64,000 nt of DNA from Eubacteriales bacterium (GTDB taxonomy: Bacteria; Bacillota; Clostridia; Lachnospirales; Lachnospiraceae): NCBI GenBank assembly GCA_030533385.1, contig JAUNJG010000004.1:1-64000 (forward strand). The letters are read 5' to 3'. Below the pieces are notes generated by a model. The model saw only the letters and a list, made by a program, of their open reading frames with translations, made no database searches and had not been told where the DNA came from. A program made the position numbers and the translations under genes. This document shows, piece after piece, positions 6,833 through 16,093 of the stretch. Positions within the stretch are counted from its first letter, which is position 1. Each line of letters opens with the position of its first letter.

Positions 6833-9800
6833 ATGAAAGGCTCAGAAGCAAAAATGACAGGTTTCATGGAAGGTGCTGATAAGAGATATGTGATTCCTGT
6901 TTATCAGAGGAAGTACGATTGGAAAAATGAAAACTGCCGCCAGTTATATGATGATTTAAAGAAGATTGTAGCGGATGGCAGAGACAGTCATTTTTTTGGG
7001 AGTATAGTTTCTGCAGTTGTCCCCAATGGCAGTAAAATCGAATACCATATTATTGATGGCCAGCAGAGATTGACAACCATAACTTTATTGCTTTTGGCCA
7101 TATGTAATCTTATAGCTCAGGGGAAAGTGAAGGCAAATGAGGGGAGGCTGAACGAGCAGATCAGCCAGCGATTTCTCATTTCACCCTGGGCGGCTGAGGA
7201 TGATAAAATCAAACTTCGTCCGGTAAAAAGTGACAGGGAAGCACTGGTGAAATTGTTTGGCGATGAGGAAGATTATGACCATAGCTCTAATTTGACGATT
7301 AATTATCAGTATTTCTATGACACCATATTGAAAGAAGAGGTGTCGGTGGATGATTTATATGCTGCCATAGGAAAACTGGAAATTATCAGTATTACCCTGG
7401 ACCAGGGAGATAATGCACAGCTTATTTTTGAAAGCCTGAATTCAACAGGCCTTGCTCTTACAGAGGGGGATAAAATAAGGAACTATGTTCTGATGGGTCT
7501 TCCTGCCCGGGAGCAGACAAAGTATTATGATACATACTGGGCTAAAATTGAGAAATGTACGGCCGATGACGTGAGCGGTTTTGTGCGGGATTATTTGAGT
7601 GTAAAGCAGCAGGCTACGCCGACGGTCAATGCTATTTACAGAGCCTTTAAGAGATATGTGGAATCGGCTTCCCTTCCCATGGATACTCTTCTTGCTGACC
7701 TTCTTCGATATGCAAGATTCTTTGAAAAGTTACATACTTGCAAAAGCGGATTAAAGGAACAGAAGCTGGATGATTGCCTGTATCGGTTAAAGCGTCTGGA
7801 AATCATCGTTACCCGCCCGTTTTTCATGGAAGTTTTCAAACTGCATCAGGATGGGAAGATGGAGACGGAAGATGTTCTGAAAGTATTTTTAGTGATTGAG
7901 AATTATCTATTTAGAAGAAATATCTGTGAAGTGCCGACAAATGCATTGAATAAGATTTTTGTGAACTTAAATAAAGAAATCCTTCGTTATGATAACACGG
8001 CGGATGATTATGTTTCAAAGTTAGTTTATGCCTTGCTTTCCAAAAAAGAGAGTGGCCGGTTCCCGAAGGATGAGGAATTTAGAAGCGCTCTTTCGGAAAA
8101 ACAGGTTTATCAGATGCGTGGTAAATACAAGGCATATTTGTTTGAAAGGTTTGAAAATTACGGGACAATCGAGACGAAAGATGTGTATACGCATCTCGAT
8201 CACAACATTTATACCATTGAACACATTATGCCGCAGCATTTAACGCCGGCCTGGAATGAAAGTTTGGGAAAAAATGCATTGAAAATACATGATACCTGGC
8301 TTCACCGTCTGGCGAATCTTACATTGACGGGCTATAATCCGAATTTAAGCAATAATACATTTCAGGAAAAACGTGATGCAAAAGAGGGTGGCTATCAATC
8401 CAGCGGTTTGAAAATGAATCAAAAAATAGCAACAAAACAAAGATGGGGGCTGGAAGAACTGAAAGAACGGAATGAGGAAATGCTCACACTTGCCATGGAA
8501 ATCTGGGCATATCCGAAGACGGAGTTTGTTCCGGCGGAGAAGGCCTTTGATTCATGTACACTGGACGATGAGAACTATGATTTGACCGGCCGGGAAATTG
8601 TGAAGTACAGTTATCTAAATACGGAACAACCGGTCACAAGCTGGACAGATATGTTCGAGCATATCGTAAAGTTTCTGCATCAGAAAGATAAGGCAGTGCT
8701 CCTGACACTGGCCTACAGTAAAAAAGAAGATACTGACCTTGCGGTGTATGTAAGCAATCATGAGGCAGATTTAAGAAATGCGCTGAAAATTGATGAGAAT
8801 GTGTATGTGGAAAAGAACACGAGTACAACATTGAAAATGTCCATTTTACGCAGAATCTTTGCGTTATACCAGGCTGACCCGATGGATCTGGTTTTCTACC
8901 TGAAAGATCCGGATGTTAAGAAAGCCTCTGATGCCGGAAGGTATGACATCAGAAAGCGTTATTGGGAATATGCACTTCCAGTGATTCAGGAACAACATAT
9001 ATTTAGAGGAACATTTAGGGGATGTCATCCCACCACATCGAATACGGAGTCGGGGTTTTTTGGAATCAGAGGGTTCTGTATCAGCTGTATTGCCAATTAT
9101 GACAACGCAAGGATAGATTTTTATCTGGGTAATGGAGACAGAACCAAAAATAAGCAGGCTTTTGACTTACTGTACACACATAAAAAAGAGATTGAGAACA
9201 AGCTTGGAATAGAGCTTTCCTGGAACAGAGCAGATCATTATAAAGCGTCATGGATATCTTATCCTCTCAATGGTGTGAGCATTACGAATGAAGCAGATTG
9301 GCCTAAAATGGCCAGGTTCCATGCGGAATGGAGCGATAAGATTTGTGATGCCATGTTGGAATATTTGCTTAGTGAAGAAGAAAAGCGTTTATATGTCATT
9401 GCTTCCATTTTCAGAAAGTGGGCACAGGAAAAAGAAGAGACACATTTGGACATGATGAAATGCAGCAGAACCTGTACTCGTTTCACGACAGATGGAATGA
9501 CGGCGATTCTTCCGGATATTCCAGGCGCACCAAGTGGGTGGAACACGGATAATCATTATTTCTATGAGATTATAAACAGAAATGGAAAGACGGCATATAT
9601 CCAGTTATCCATCAGCTCAAAAAATATTACAGATGAATTTAGAGCGATTTGCGACAGGTTACATCAATTTTACCCTGCCAGGATGGGAAAAGAAGATTGG
9701 CAATGGCGGATTCCGTTTAAGACAACGACATTTGAAATGGGAGAATCGTTGAATCAGGAGGAGATTTTTTTCAAACTGGATTCCTGCTTTCAGGAGATAC

Positions 9801-9841
9801 TTGCGTTTGAGAATGATGTGGCATTGAAGATGATGAAATAA
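6833..9841 (+). CDS. DUF262/DUF1524 (GmrSD-like) protein with DUF4268-like and extra C-terminal regions
   Basis: A 1002-aa multidomain protein. The N-terminal DUF262 domain carries IPVYQR (21-26) and DGQQRLTT (75-82), the nucleotide-binding/hydrolysing signature of the ParB-like fold. A DUF1524 HNH-type nuclease region follows, with EHIMPQ (about 463-468) and LANLTLTGYNPNLSNN. About residues 700-850 resemble DUF4268 (KRYWEYALPVIQE), and the last ~110 residues form a further unassigned alpha/beta region. GmrSD-type proteins are type IV restriction enzymes against modified phage DNA; this role is inferred from family. The start has GAGGAG 11 bases upstream. Position after the ADP-ribose gene set supports a defence island. 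Confidence 0.88.
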   Translation: MKGSEAKMTGFMEGADKRYVIPVYQRKYDWKNENCRQLYDDLKKIVADGRDSHFFGSIVSAVVPNGSKIEYHIIDGQQRLTTITLLLLAICNLIAQGKVKANEGRLNEQISQRFLISPWAAEDDKIKLRPVKSDREALVKLFGDEEDYDHSSNLTINYQYFYDTILKEEVSVDDLYAAIGKLEIISITLDQGDNAQLIFESLNSTGLALTEGDKIRNYVLMGLPAREQTKYYDTYWAKIEKCTADDVSGFVRDYLSVKQQATPTVNAIYRAFKRYVESASLPMDTLLADLLRYARFFEKLHTCKSGLKEQKLDDCLYRLKRLEIIVTRPFFMEVFKLHQDGKMETEDVLKVFLVIENYLFRRNICEVPTNALNKIFVNLNKEILRYDNTADDYVSKLVYALLSKKESGRFPKDEEFRSALSEKQVYQMRGKYKAYLFERFENYGTIETKDVYTHLDHNIYTIEHIMPQHLTPAWNESLGKNALKIHDTWLHRLANLTLTGYNPNLSNNTFQEKRDAKEGGYQSSGLKMNQKIATKQRWGLEELKERNEEMLTLAMEIWAYPKTEFVPAEKAFDSCTLDDENYDLTGREIVKYSYLNTEQPVTSWTDMFEHIVKFLHQKDKAVLLTLAYSKKEDTDLAVYVSNHEADLRNALKIDENVYVEKNTSTTLKMSILRRIFALYQADPMDLVFYLKDPDVKKASDAGRYDIRKRYWEYALPVIQEQHIFRGTFRGCHPTTSNTESGFFGIRGFCISCIANYDNARIDFYLGNGDRTKNKQAFDLLYTHKKEIENKLGIELSWNRADHYKASWISYPLNGVSITNEADWPKMARFHAEWSDKICDAMLEYLLSEEEKRLYVIASIFRKWAQEKEETHLDMMKCSRTCTRFTTDGMTAILPDIPGAPSGWNTDNHYFYEIINRNGKTAYIQLSISSKNITDEFRAICDRLHQFYPARMGKEDWQWRIPFKTTTFEMGESLNQEEIFFKLDSCFQEILAFENDVALKMMK

Positions 9842-9891
9842 AAAATATCATGGGACTGTGGCGAACGATGTTACGTTTATGAAGAAGAGGG

Positions 9892-9937
9892 GATGGGGAA
9901 AGATGGAGGCAGGGTACATATTCAAATCTTCCCCATC
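9892..9937. terminator. hairpin between convergent genes
   Basis: GATGGGGAAAGAT and ATCTTCCCCATC pair with one bulged base across a 21-base loop. It lies between a rightward and a leftward gene and probably ends transcription from one or both sides, though no long T-run follows. Confidence 0.5.
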
Positions 9938-9954
9938 TGTCTAGTCAGATGTTT

Positions 9955-10437
9955 CTATCTCGCAAGGTCCGTCAAGGTGTCGCCGGCGATTCGATAGACC
10001 GTCCAGTCTGACATTGGTTGCGCTCCTAATGAGAGGTAGAAATCAATGCTTGGTTGATTCCAGTCAAGGCACCACCATTCCAGGCGCCCGCATCCTCGCT
10101 CAACGGCGATAGATGCAAGTTGGGTTAAAATTGCCTTTCCATACCCATTTCCTCTGTGTTCGGGAGAAACATATAGATCTTCCAGATACAAACCTGCCTT
10201 CCCCAAAAAAGTGGAGAAATTATGGAAGAACAGAGCGAACCCGATCTCCTTGTCGTCGAGGCAGGCAAAAAGCACTTCCGCTTTTTCCTTATCAAAAATC
10301 CACTCTTCTAGAGTCGCCTCGTCAGCGACCACTTCATCTGATAGTTTTTCATATTCCGCAAGTTCTCTGATAAATTTTAAGATCAATGCGACATCTTTTC
10401 GTTCTGCATATCGAAAATTTAGTTTTTGGCTGCTCAT
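9955..10437 (-). CDS. GNAT N-acetyltransferase (diamine/thialysine acetyltransferase-like)
   Basis: A 160-aa GNAT enzyme that would move an acetyl group from acetyl-CoA to an amine. The acetyl-CoA loop is HRGNGYGKAIL (about 94-104), preceded by LYLEDLYVSPE and followed by RLEWWCLDWNQPSIDFY. This pattern is characteristic of the spermidine/spermine and thialysine N-acetyltransferase branch. An AGAGGA ribosome site precedes the ATG. It runs leftward behind a rhodanese gene with about 70 bases between, so the two could share a transcript. Confidence 0.88.
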   Translation of the reverse strand: MSSQKLNFRYAERKDVALILKFIRELAEYEKLSDEVVADEATLEEWIFDKEKAEVLFACLDDKEIGFALFFHNFSTFLGKAGLYLEDLYVSPEHRGNGYGKAILTQLASIAVERGCGRLEWWCLDWNQPSIDFYLSLGAQPMSDWTVYRIAGDTLTDLAR

Positions 10438-10506
10438 TTTTATTCCTCTAAAATTGATGTTTTCTTATTTTTTATCTTTAGATGTCCTGTGTAATATTTC
10501 TGTTTT

Positions 10507-10821
10507 TTATTTTTCAATATCACCATTCCAATCAAGGAATCCGCCGCATTCAATGATGTGCCGATATCCTATCGAAGTTAATTTTTCCGCTGCCTCTTTG
10601 CTTCTGCGCCCGCTTCTACAATAGACGTAGATTACCTGATGAAGGTCCGGCAATTTTTTGAGTTTATCCGCCTTGATGGTCTCGTTGGGGATATTGATTG
10701 CTCCCGGTATATGCCCTTTGGCAAACTCGTCTGTTCTTCTGACATCCACAATAAGATAGTTTCCTTCGCTGGAAAACACCTTTTTGGCGTCCTTCATCGT
10801 GATAGATTGGTATGTGGCCAT
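10507..10821 (-). CDS. single-domain rhodanese-like protein
   Basis: A 104-aa rhodanese domain that could carry sulfane sulfur as a persulfide. The active-site loop is VYCRSGRRS with the catalytic Cys, preceded by the family strand YLIVDVRRTDEFAKGHIPGA. Length fits a stand-alone domain. The ATG has AGGAGG at ideal distance. Function as sulfurtransferase or in detoxification is inferred from family. Confidence 0.9.
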   Translation of the reverse strand: MATYQSITMKDAKKVFSSEGNYLIVDVRRTDEFAKGHIPGAINIPNETIKADKLKKLPDLHQVIYVYCRSGRRSKEAAEKLTSIGYRHIIECGGFLDWNGDIEK

Positions 10822-10905
10822 GGTATTTCCTCCTAATTTTTTTGCTGTAAAGATTGAATGTAGCTCTTCGCAAGGATGCGAGACTCTCTTGTGAAAGCAA
10901 GGATC

Positions 10906-10914
10906 ATTATATCA
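10906..10914 (-). promoter_or_regulatory. extended -10 element for the rhodanese gene
   Basis: On the minus strand TGATATAAT is an extended -10 (TGnTATAAT) about 85 bases upstream of the rhodanese ATG. No clear -35 is seen, which extended -10 promoters can tolerate. Confidence 0.45.
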
Positions 10915-11116
10915 CAGTTATTTTTTGAAATCCAGAAAGATAGGACTCTAAGGCGGGCGGAGGGACTTCATGGTGTTTTTGATATGCTGAAAGAAGAATG
11001 TCATCGCACAGAATATTTTGTGTGAATAAATTAACGGTAAAAATTTTGTAAAATAGGGATTGTGACCAAAAACAGGTGAGCGGATTTGGCGAAAATGGAG
11101 AAAGAAAAAAGAGGGA
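10915..11116. other. intergenic stretch between divergent transcription units
   Basis: About 200 AT-rich bases lie between the rhodanese promoter and the acid-sugar operon promoter. No gene-like frame with a ribosome site was found, and no repeat matching other parts of the window. Confidence 0.5.
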
Positions 11117-11145
11117 TTGACCGATATACCGGTATGTAGTAAAGT
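11117..11145 (+). promoter_or_regulatory. promoter of the four-carbon acid-sugar operon
   Basis: TTGACC and TAAAGT are separated by 17 bases. The spacer contains the palindrome ATACCGGTAT. The first gene starts 90 bases downstream, leaving room for the operator-like sequence at 11179-11193 within the leader. Confidence 0.65.
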
Positions 11146-11178
11146 GATAGAAGATGAACAAAAAATAACAAATAAATG

Positions 11179-11193
11179 GTTTGTTCGTTTGTG
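11179..11193 (-). promoter_or_regulatory. candidate DeoR operator, site 1
   Basis: Read on the minus strand the site is CACAAACGAACAAAC. It matches 12 of 15 positions of CACAAATAAACAAAT at 13674-13688, upstream of the second kinase gene. Both lie just downstream of a good promoter in the operon that ends with a DeoR-type regulator, so they are candidate binding sites for it. Confidence 0.5.
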
Positions 11194-11234
11194 AAAATTA
11201 ACAAATCGCACAAAAATGAAAAGGAGAGTCAAAA

Positions 11235-12146
11235 ATGAAAGTAGGATTTATCGGACTTGGTATCATGGGAAAACCGATGGCAAAGAACATGGTAAAGGCG
11301 GGTGTAGACCTGCTTGTCATGGATTTGAACAAGGATGCGGTGGCAGAAGTTGTCGCAGAGGGTGCGAAGGAAGGAACTTATGCACAAATCGGAGAAGAAT
11401 GCGGCGTTGTCTTCCTCATCGTGCCGAACGGAGACATCTCAAAATCAATTCTTTTTGACGAGGAAGGCGTGGCTTCTACGTTGAAAGAGGGAAGTATTGT
11501 GTGTGATATGAGTTCAGTGACGCCGGTAGAGTCAAAAGAATGTTATGAGAGATTAAAGGCTCAGGGTGTCGGCTTCGTGGATGCCCCGGTATCTGGCGGA
11601 GAACCGGGAGCCATCGCCGGCACGCTGGCAATTATGGCAGGTGGAGAGCAGGAACATTTTGATGCCTTAAAAGAGTATTTCGATATTCTTGGATCTTCCG
11701 CACTGCTGATTGGAGAAAGCGGAAGCGGAAGCGTGACAAAGCTGGCAAATCAGATTATCGTAAACAACACGATCGCCGTCGTGTCCGAGGCCTTTGTCCT
11801 GGCGACGAAGGCAGGTGCGGATCCACAGAAGGTATATGAGGCCATCAGGAAGGGGCTGGCTGGAAGCGCCGTTTTGGATGCGAAGATCCCGATGATTGTG
11901 GAGCGGAACTTTAAGCCGGGCGGCCCAATCCGCATCAACCATAAGGACATCAAAAATGTGGTGAACACTGCTCACGCAATTGATGTGCCAATCCCGTACA
12001 CTGCGCAGCTGTATGAAATCTTGCAGACATTGAAAATTCACGGACATATGAACGATGACCACGGCGGAATCGTACAATATTTTGAAAAACTGGCTGACGT
12101 AGAAGTGAAAAAAGTAGAGGAAACAGGCAGGGAGGAAAAAAGATGA
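11235..12146 (+). CDS. NAD(P)-dependent beta-hydroxyacid dehydrogenase (GarR/LtnD-like)
   Basis: A 303-aa member of the 3-hydroxyisobutyrate / tartronate-semialdehyde reductase family. The Rossmann loop GLGIMGKPMAKNM is at residues 7-19, the substrate loop VSGGEPGAIAGTLAIMAGG is near 118-136, and the catalytic Lys lies in KLANQ near residue 171. In acid-sugar operons this family includes L-threonate and D-erythronate dehydrogenases as well as tartronate-semialdehyde reductase. It heads an operon with two DUF1537 kinases and overlaps the next gene by 4 bases. Which hydroxyacid it oxidises or reduces is not decided by sequence. Confidence 0.87.
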   Translation: MKVGFIGLGIMGKPMAKNMVKAGVDLLVMDLNKDAVAEVVAEGAKEGTYAQIGEECGVVFLIVPNGDISKSILFDEEGVASTLKEGSIVCDMSSVTPVESKECYERLKAQGVGFVDAPVSGGEPGAIAGTLAIMAGGEQEHFDALKEYFDILGSSALLIGESGSGSVTKLANQIIVNNTIAVVSEAFVLATKAGADPQKVYEAIRKGLAGSAVLDAKIPMIVERNFKPGGPIRINHKDIKNVVNTAHAIDVPIPYTAQLYEILQTLKIHGHMNDDHGGIVQYFEKLADVEVKKVEETGREEKR

Positions 12147-13567
12147 GGATAGGTGCAGAGGCGTTACAGGCATATAAGGCAATCGATGAGTCATATATAG
12201 ATGCATTGTTAGAAAAAGAGATTGCGGCGAATGATAAAAAGATAGTCGTGCTGGATGATGACCCGACGGGTGTGCAGACGGTGCATGACATCTCCGTCTA
12301 TACGGACTGGACAAAGGAAAGTATCCGCCAGGGATTTGAAGAAGAAAACAATTTATTTTATGTGCTGACAAACTCACGGGGATTTACGGCGGAGCAGACG
12401 ACGAAGGCGCATCATGAGATTGCCCGGGCAGTCAGTGAGGTGGCAAAGGAGACGGGAAAAGAATATATCTTTATCAGCCGCAGTGACAGCACGCTGCGAG
12501 GTCACTATCCGCTGGAGACGGAGTTGCTAAAGGCAGACTATGAGACATACACGGGAAAGACGATTGACGGTGAGATTCTCTGTCCGTTTTTTAAAGAGGG
12601 CGGACGATTTACGATTGACAACGTACATTATGTAAAATATGGCGATGAGCTGGTACCGGCAAATGAGACGGAGTTTGCGAAGGACAAGACCTTTGGTTAT
12701 ACGGCGGCAACGATGCCGGAATATGTGGAGGAGAAGACCGGCGGCGCATACAAAAAAGAAGATGTAATCTGCATCTCTCTGGAAGATATCCACAATGTGG
12801 ATATTGATAAGATTGAGGCGCAGCTGATGGCAGTGAAAGATTTCCATAAAATTATCGTCAATGCCATTGATTATGTGGATGTCAAAGTATTTTGCGTTGC
12901 GCTGTATCGTGCCATGGCAAAAGGGAAAGTGTTCATGTTCCGCACGGCGGCGGCCATCGTCAAGGTCATGGGCGGCGTGACAAGTCAGCCGCTTCTTTCC
13001 AGAGAGCAGATGGTGGTAAAAGAGACGAACAATGGAGGTATCGTCATTGTCGGCTCCCATACCGATAAGACGACGAAACAGCTGGAAGCTCTCAAAGAAT
13101 TGCAAAATATCGAGTTTATTGAGCTGGATGCTTCCCTGGTGACGAATGACGAAGCATTTGAGGCGGAAGTACAGCGATGTCTTGCGAAAGAAGAAGAATG
13201 CATCAGAGCCGGAAAGACGGTATGTTGTTATACAAGCCGCAAGCTGATTACGGCAGATACGGGAGATAAGGAGGACGAGCTTAGATTGTCCGTAAAAATC
13301 TCAGATGCGGTGCAGTCGCTGGTGGGACGTCTGACGATTACGCCGAGTTTTGTCATTGCAAAGGGCGGCATCACGTCGAGTGATGTGGGAACGAAGGCTC
13401 TCGCTGTTAAAAAGGCGAATGTCCTTGGACAGATTAAGCCGGGGATTCCGGTATGGCAAACGGGCGAGGAAAGCAAATTTCCTCTGACGCCGTATGTCAT
13501 TTTCCCCGGAAACGTGGGAGAGATTGCAACGCTGAAAGAAGCTGTGGAAGTGCTGATGGAGAAGTAG
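12143..13567 (+). CDS. four-carbon acid-sugar kinase (DUF1537), first copy
   Basis: A 474-aa DUF1537 kinase. DUF1537 enzymes phosphorylate D-threonate, L-threonate, D-erythronate or 2-/3-ketotetronates using ATP. About 34 extra N-terminal residues precede the acid-sugar-binding start VLDDDPTGVQTVHDISVYTD. SRSDSTLRGHYPLE (about 113-126) is the family's conserved substrate loop, and the C-terminal nucleotide-binding half includes KGGITSSDVG and FPGNVGE. It overlaps the dehydrogenase gene by an ATGA. Only about 20% of its sequence looks alignable by eye with the second kinase in the operon, so the two probably differ in substrate. Confidence 0.88.
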   Translation: MRIGAEALQAYKAIDESYIDALLEKEIAANDKKIVVLDDDPTGVQTVHDISVYTDWTKESIRQGFEEENNLFYVLTNSRGFTAEQTTKAHHEIARAVSEVAKETGKEYIFISRSDSTLRGHYPLETELLKADYETYTGKTIDGEILCPFFKEGGRFTIDNVHYVKYGDELVPANETEFAKDKTFGYTAATMPEYVEEKTGGAYKKEDVICISLEDIHNVDIDKIEAQLMAVKDFHKIIVNAIDYVDVKVFCVALYRAMAKGKVFMFRTAAAIVKVMGGVTSQPLLSREQMVVKETNNGGIVIVGSHTDKTTKQLEALKELQNIEFIELDASLVTNDEAFEAEVQRCLAKEEECIRAGKTVCCYTSRKLITADTGDKEDELRLSVKISDAVQSLVGRLTITPSFVIAKGGITSSDVGTKALAVKKANVLGQIKPGIPVWQTGEESKFPLTPYVIFPGNVGEIATLKEAVEVLMEK

Positions 13568-13639
13568 TCGGCGGTTTTCACAAAAATGAACATTAAATTT
13601 GGTGATATGCACGAAAAGTTTGATAAAAAATAGATTAAA

Positions 13640-13688
13640 TTGACATAATTAAACAAAGGAAGTACAATATAAACACAAATAAACAAAT
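13640..13688 (+). promoter_or_regulatory. internal promoter plus candidate DeoR operator, site 2
   Basis: TTGACA (13640-13645) and TACAAT (13663-13668) are separated by 17 bases, a near-consensus promoter in the 143-base gap before the second kinase gene. CACAAATAAACAAAT at 13674-13688, at the expected transcript start, resembles the sequence at 11179-11193 on the opposite strand. Confidence 0.75.
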
Positions 13689-13710
13689 CATAGAGAGGAG
13701 ATTACACAAA

Positions 13711-15015
13711 ATGCCACAGTGTGTCGTAATTGCGGATGATTTGACGGGGGCGAATGCCACAGGGGTACTTCTAAAGAAAATGAACTATAAGGCATACACC
13801 GTTATGAATACCGAGCGCATTGAGTTAACTTCCCTCGAGGATTGCGACTGCGTGCTGTACCCGACGGACAGCCGGGGCGTGAGTGCGGAGATTGCCTATA
13901 ACAGGGTTCATAATGTATGCAGCCTGTTAAAGGGGGATGACGTGAAGGTGTATTCCAAGCGGATTGACAGCACGCTCAGGGGAAATTTGGGGAGTGAGAC
14001 GGACGCCATGCTCGACTGTCTGGGAGAGGATTACGTTGCGGTTGTCGCTCCCTGTTTTCCGTCTTCGGGGCGGATTGTGATTGGCGGGTACATGCTGGTC
14101 AACGGTCTGCCGCTTCACAAGACGGATATTGCCATTGACCCTAAGACACCGGTTACGGTGTCAGAAGATGCTGTTTTGTTCCGGGAGCAGAGCCGCTATA
14201 AAGTTGCGTCTATTTACATGAAGGATTTGATGCATGGAAAGCATAGTCTGGCGAATCTGATGAAGGAACATGTCAAGGCGGGATGTCGTATCCTGACGGT
14301 GGACTGCGTGACGCAGGAGGATTTGGATTTGATTGCGGATGCTGTGATTACCAGTGGGTTGAAGGTGGTGGCCGTTGACCCGGGAGTGTTCACGGCGACG
14401 CTGGCAAGAAAGTTGATTGTGCCGGCGGAGAAAAAGGAAAAGAGCCGAATCCTGGCGGTCGTAGGCAGCGTACACCCCAATGCGAAGGTACAGATGGAGG
14501 AACTTTGGCTGTCGCAGCGCACCCACAACGTGTTCGTGAAGACGAGAGAACTTTTGGAGGGTGAGGAGCGGCGGGAAAAGGAGATCAGCCGGGTGACGAA
14601 GGAAATTCTTGCCGAGTGCGGGAAAAATGTTGTTTCCACCGTGACGGGGGATGGGATTTATCCGGAAAACCGCATTGACTTTGCTCCGTATATGGAGCGC
14701 TATCGCTGCGCCATGGATGATGTGACGGATAAAATCAACACCGCTTTTGCAGAGATTACCTACCGTATTTTCAAGGCGGAGCCAGAGTTTAAGGGCCTTT
14801 ACACGAGCGGAGGAGATGTGACCGTATCCGTGTGCAGAAGATTTCAGACGGCAGGTCTTAGTCTGATGGATGAGGTGCTTCCGCTGGCCGCATACGGACA
14901 ATTTCTAAAAGGAGAATTCGAGGGAGTACATATCATCACCAAGGGCGGAAGCCAGGGGGAAAGGGATGCCATCAATCGATGCATCACATACCTGAAAGAA
15001 AAATTGTATATTTGA
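13711..15015 (+). CDS. four-carbon acid-sugar kinase (DUF1537), second copy (DtnK-like)
   Basis: A 434-aa DUF1537 kinase. The N-terminal acid-sugar-binding domain begins [18 protein letters not shown] (4-21), and [18 protein letters not shown] (about 86-103) is the conserved substrate loop. The C-terminal nucleotide-binding domain includes [12 protein letters not shown] and ends in [13 protein letters not shown]. The gene lies immediately before pdxA2, the pairing seen for D-threonate and D-erythronate catabolism (kinase DtnK/DenK, then PdxA2). D-threonate kinase is the favoured but unproven activity. Confidence 0.88.
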   Translation: MPQCVVIADDLTGANATGVLLKKMNYKAYTVMNTERIELTSLEDCDCVLYPTDSRGVSAEIAYNRVHNVCSLLKGDDVKVYSKRIDSTLRGNLGSETDAMLDCLGEDYVAVVAPCFPSSGRIVIGGYMLVNGLPLHKTDIAIDPKTPVTVSEDAVLFREQSRYKVASIYMKDLMHGKHSLANLMKEHVKAGCRILTVDCVTQEDLDLIADAVITSGLKVVAVDPGVFTATLARKLIVPAEKKEKSRILAVVGSVHPNAKVQMEELWLSQRTHNVFVKTRELLEGEERREKEISRVTKEILAECGKNVVSTVTGDGIYPENRIDFAPYMERYRCAMDDVTDKINTAFAEITYRIFKAEPEFKGLYTSGGDVTVSVCRRFQTAGLSLMDEVLPLAAYGQFLKGEFEGVHIITKGGSQGERDAINRCITYLKEKLYI

Positions 15016-15052
15016 TGAAGAGCAATCTATGAGTATCAAGGAGGACAAGGGA

Positions 15053-16054
15053 ATGAAAAAGTCACTAATTGCAGTACCGATCGGAGATCCGGCGGGAGTA
15101 GGCCCGGAAATCGTAGCAAAATCCATCGCTTCCAAAGCGGTTTTTGACGTGGCGAACTGCGTGGTCGTGGGAGATAAAAAGATTATGGAGAATGCGATTC
15201 GCATCACTGGCGTGGATTTGACGATCCGTACGATAGAAGGTCCACAGGACGGGGACTTTCGTGAAGGCGTTCTGAATCTGATAGACCTTGACAATGTGGA
15301 TATGGATGCGTTTGCCTTCGGAAAGGTAAGTGGGATGTGCGGGAAGGCAGCGTATGCCTACATCGCAAAGAGCATTGAGCTTGCGAACGCCAGAGAGGTG
15401 GATGCGGTGGCGACGACGCCGATTAACAAGGAGTCTTTGAGAGCCGGAGAGATTCATTTTATTGGGCATACAGAGATTTTCGGTGCGCTGACGGGAACGG
15501 AAGATCCGCTTACTATGTTTGAGACAAACGGTATGCGTGTATTTTTCCTGACTCGCCATGTCTCTTTAAGAGAGATGCTCGATATGATTACGAAAGAGCG
15601 AATCATTGATTATGTGAAGCGCTGTATGCAGGCTCTGGAGAGACTTGGTGTAAAAGAGGGGACGATGGCGATTGCGGGGCTGAATCCACACAGCGGAGAA
15701 CACGGGCTGTTCGGCTGGGAGGAGGTCAATGAAATCATGCCGGCCATAGAGGAGCTGCAAAAAGAAGGATATGATGTCGTCGGGCCGATTGGCGCAGATT
15801 CCGTCTTCCATCAGGCTGCCATCGGAAAGTATAACAGCGTTCTTTCTCTGTATCATGATCAGGGACATATCGCAACGAAGACGTTGGATTTTGAAAAGAC
15901 GATTGCCATTACCAACGGAATGCCGATTCTTCGGACATCGGTTGACCATGGAACCGCATTTGACATTGCGGGAACCGGAAAAGTGAGTGCAGTGAGCATG
16001 ATTGAAGCAATCTTGCTGGCGGCGAAATATGCACCGAATTTTACAACAAAATAA
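15053..16054 (+). CDS. pdxA2: PdxA2-type 4-phosphoacid dehydrogenase (4-phospho-D-threonate/D-erythronate)
   Basis: A 333-aa PdxA-family NAD-dependent dehydrogenase. The N-terminus [18 protein letters not shown] is the family signature. HxGHTE-type metal/substrate residues appear in [11 protein letters not shown], with further ligands in SVFHQAA and [12 protein letters not shown]. PdxA2 oxidises 4-phospho-D-threonate or 4-phospho-D-erythronate, the product then losing CO2 to give dihydroxyacetone phosphate. Context beside DUF1537 kinases favours this over vitamin B6 synthesis. The ATG at 15053 is preferred over 15029 because AAGGAGG lies 8 bases before it. Confidence 0.9.
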   Translation: MKKSLIAVPIGDPAGVGPEIVAKSIASKAVFDVANCVVVGDKKIMENAIRITGVDLTIRTIEGPQDGDFREGVLNLIDLDNVDMDAFAFGKVSGMCGKAAYAYIAKSIELANAREVDAVATTPINKESLRAGEIHFIGHTEIFGALTGTEDPLTMFETNGMRVFFLTRHVSLREMLDMITKERIIDYVKRCMQALERLGVKEGTMAIAGLNPHSGEHGLFGWEEVNEIMPAIEELQKEGYDVVGPIGADSVFHQAAIGKYNSVLSLYHDQGHIATKTLDFEKTIAITNGMPILRTSVDHGTAFDIAGTGKVSAVSMIEAILLAAKYAPNFTTK

Positions 16055-16093
16055 AAAAGAGATGAAAAAAGAGACGAAAGGAGAACATGATTT

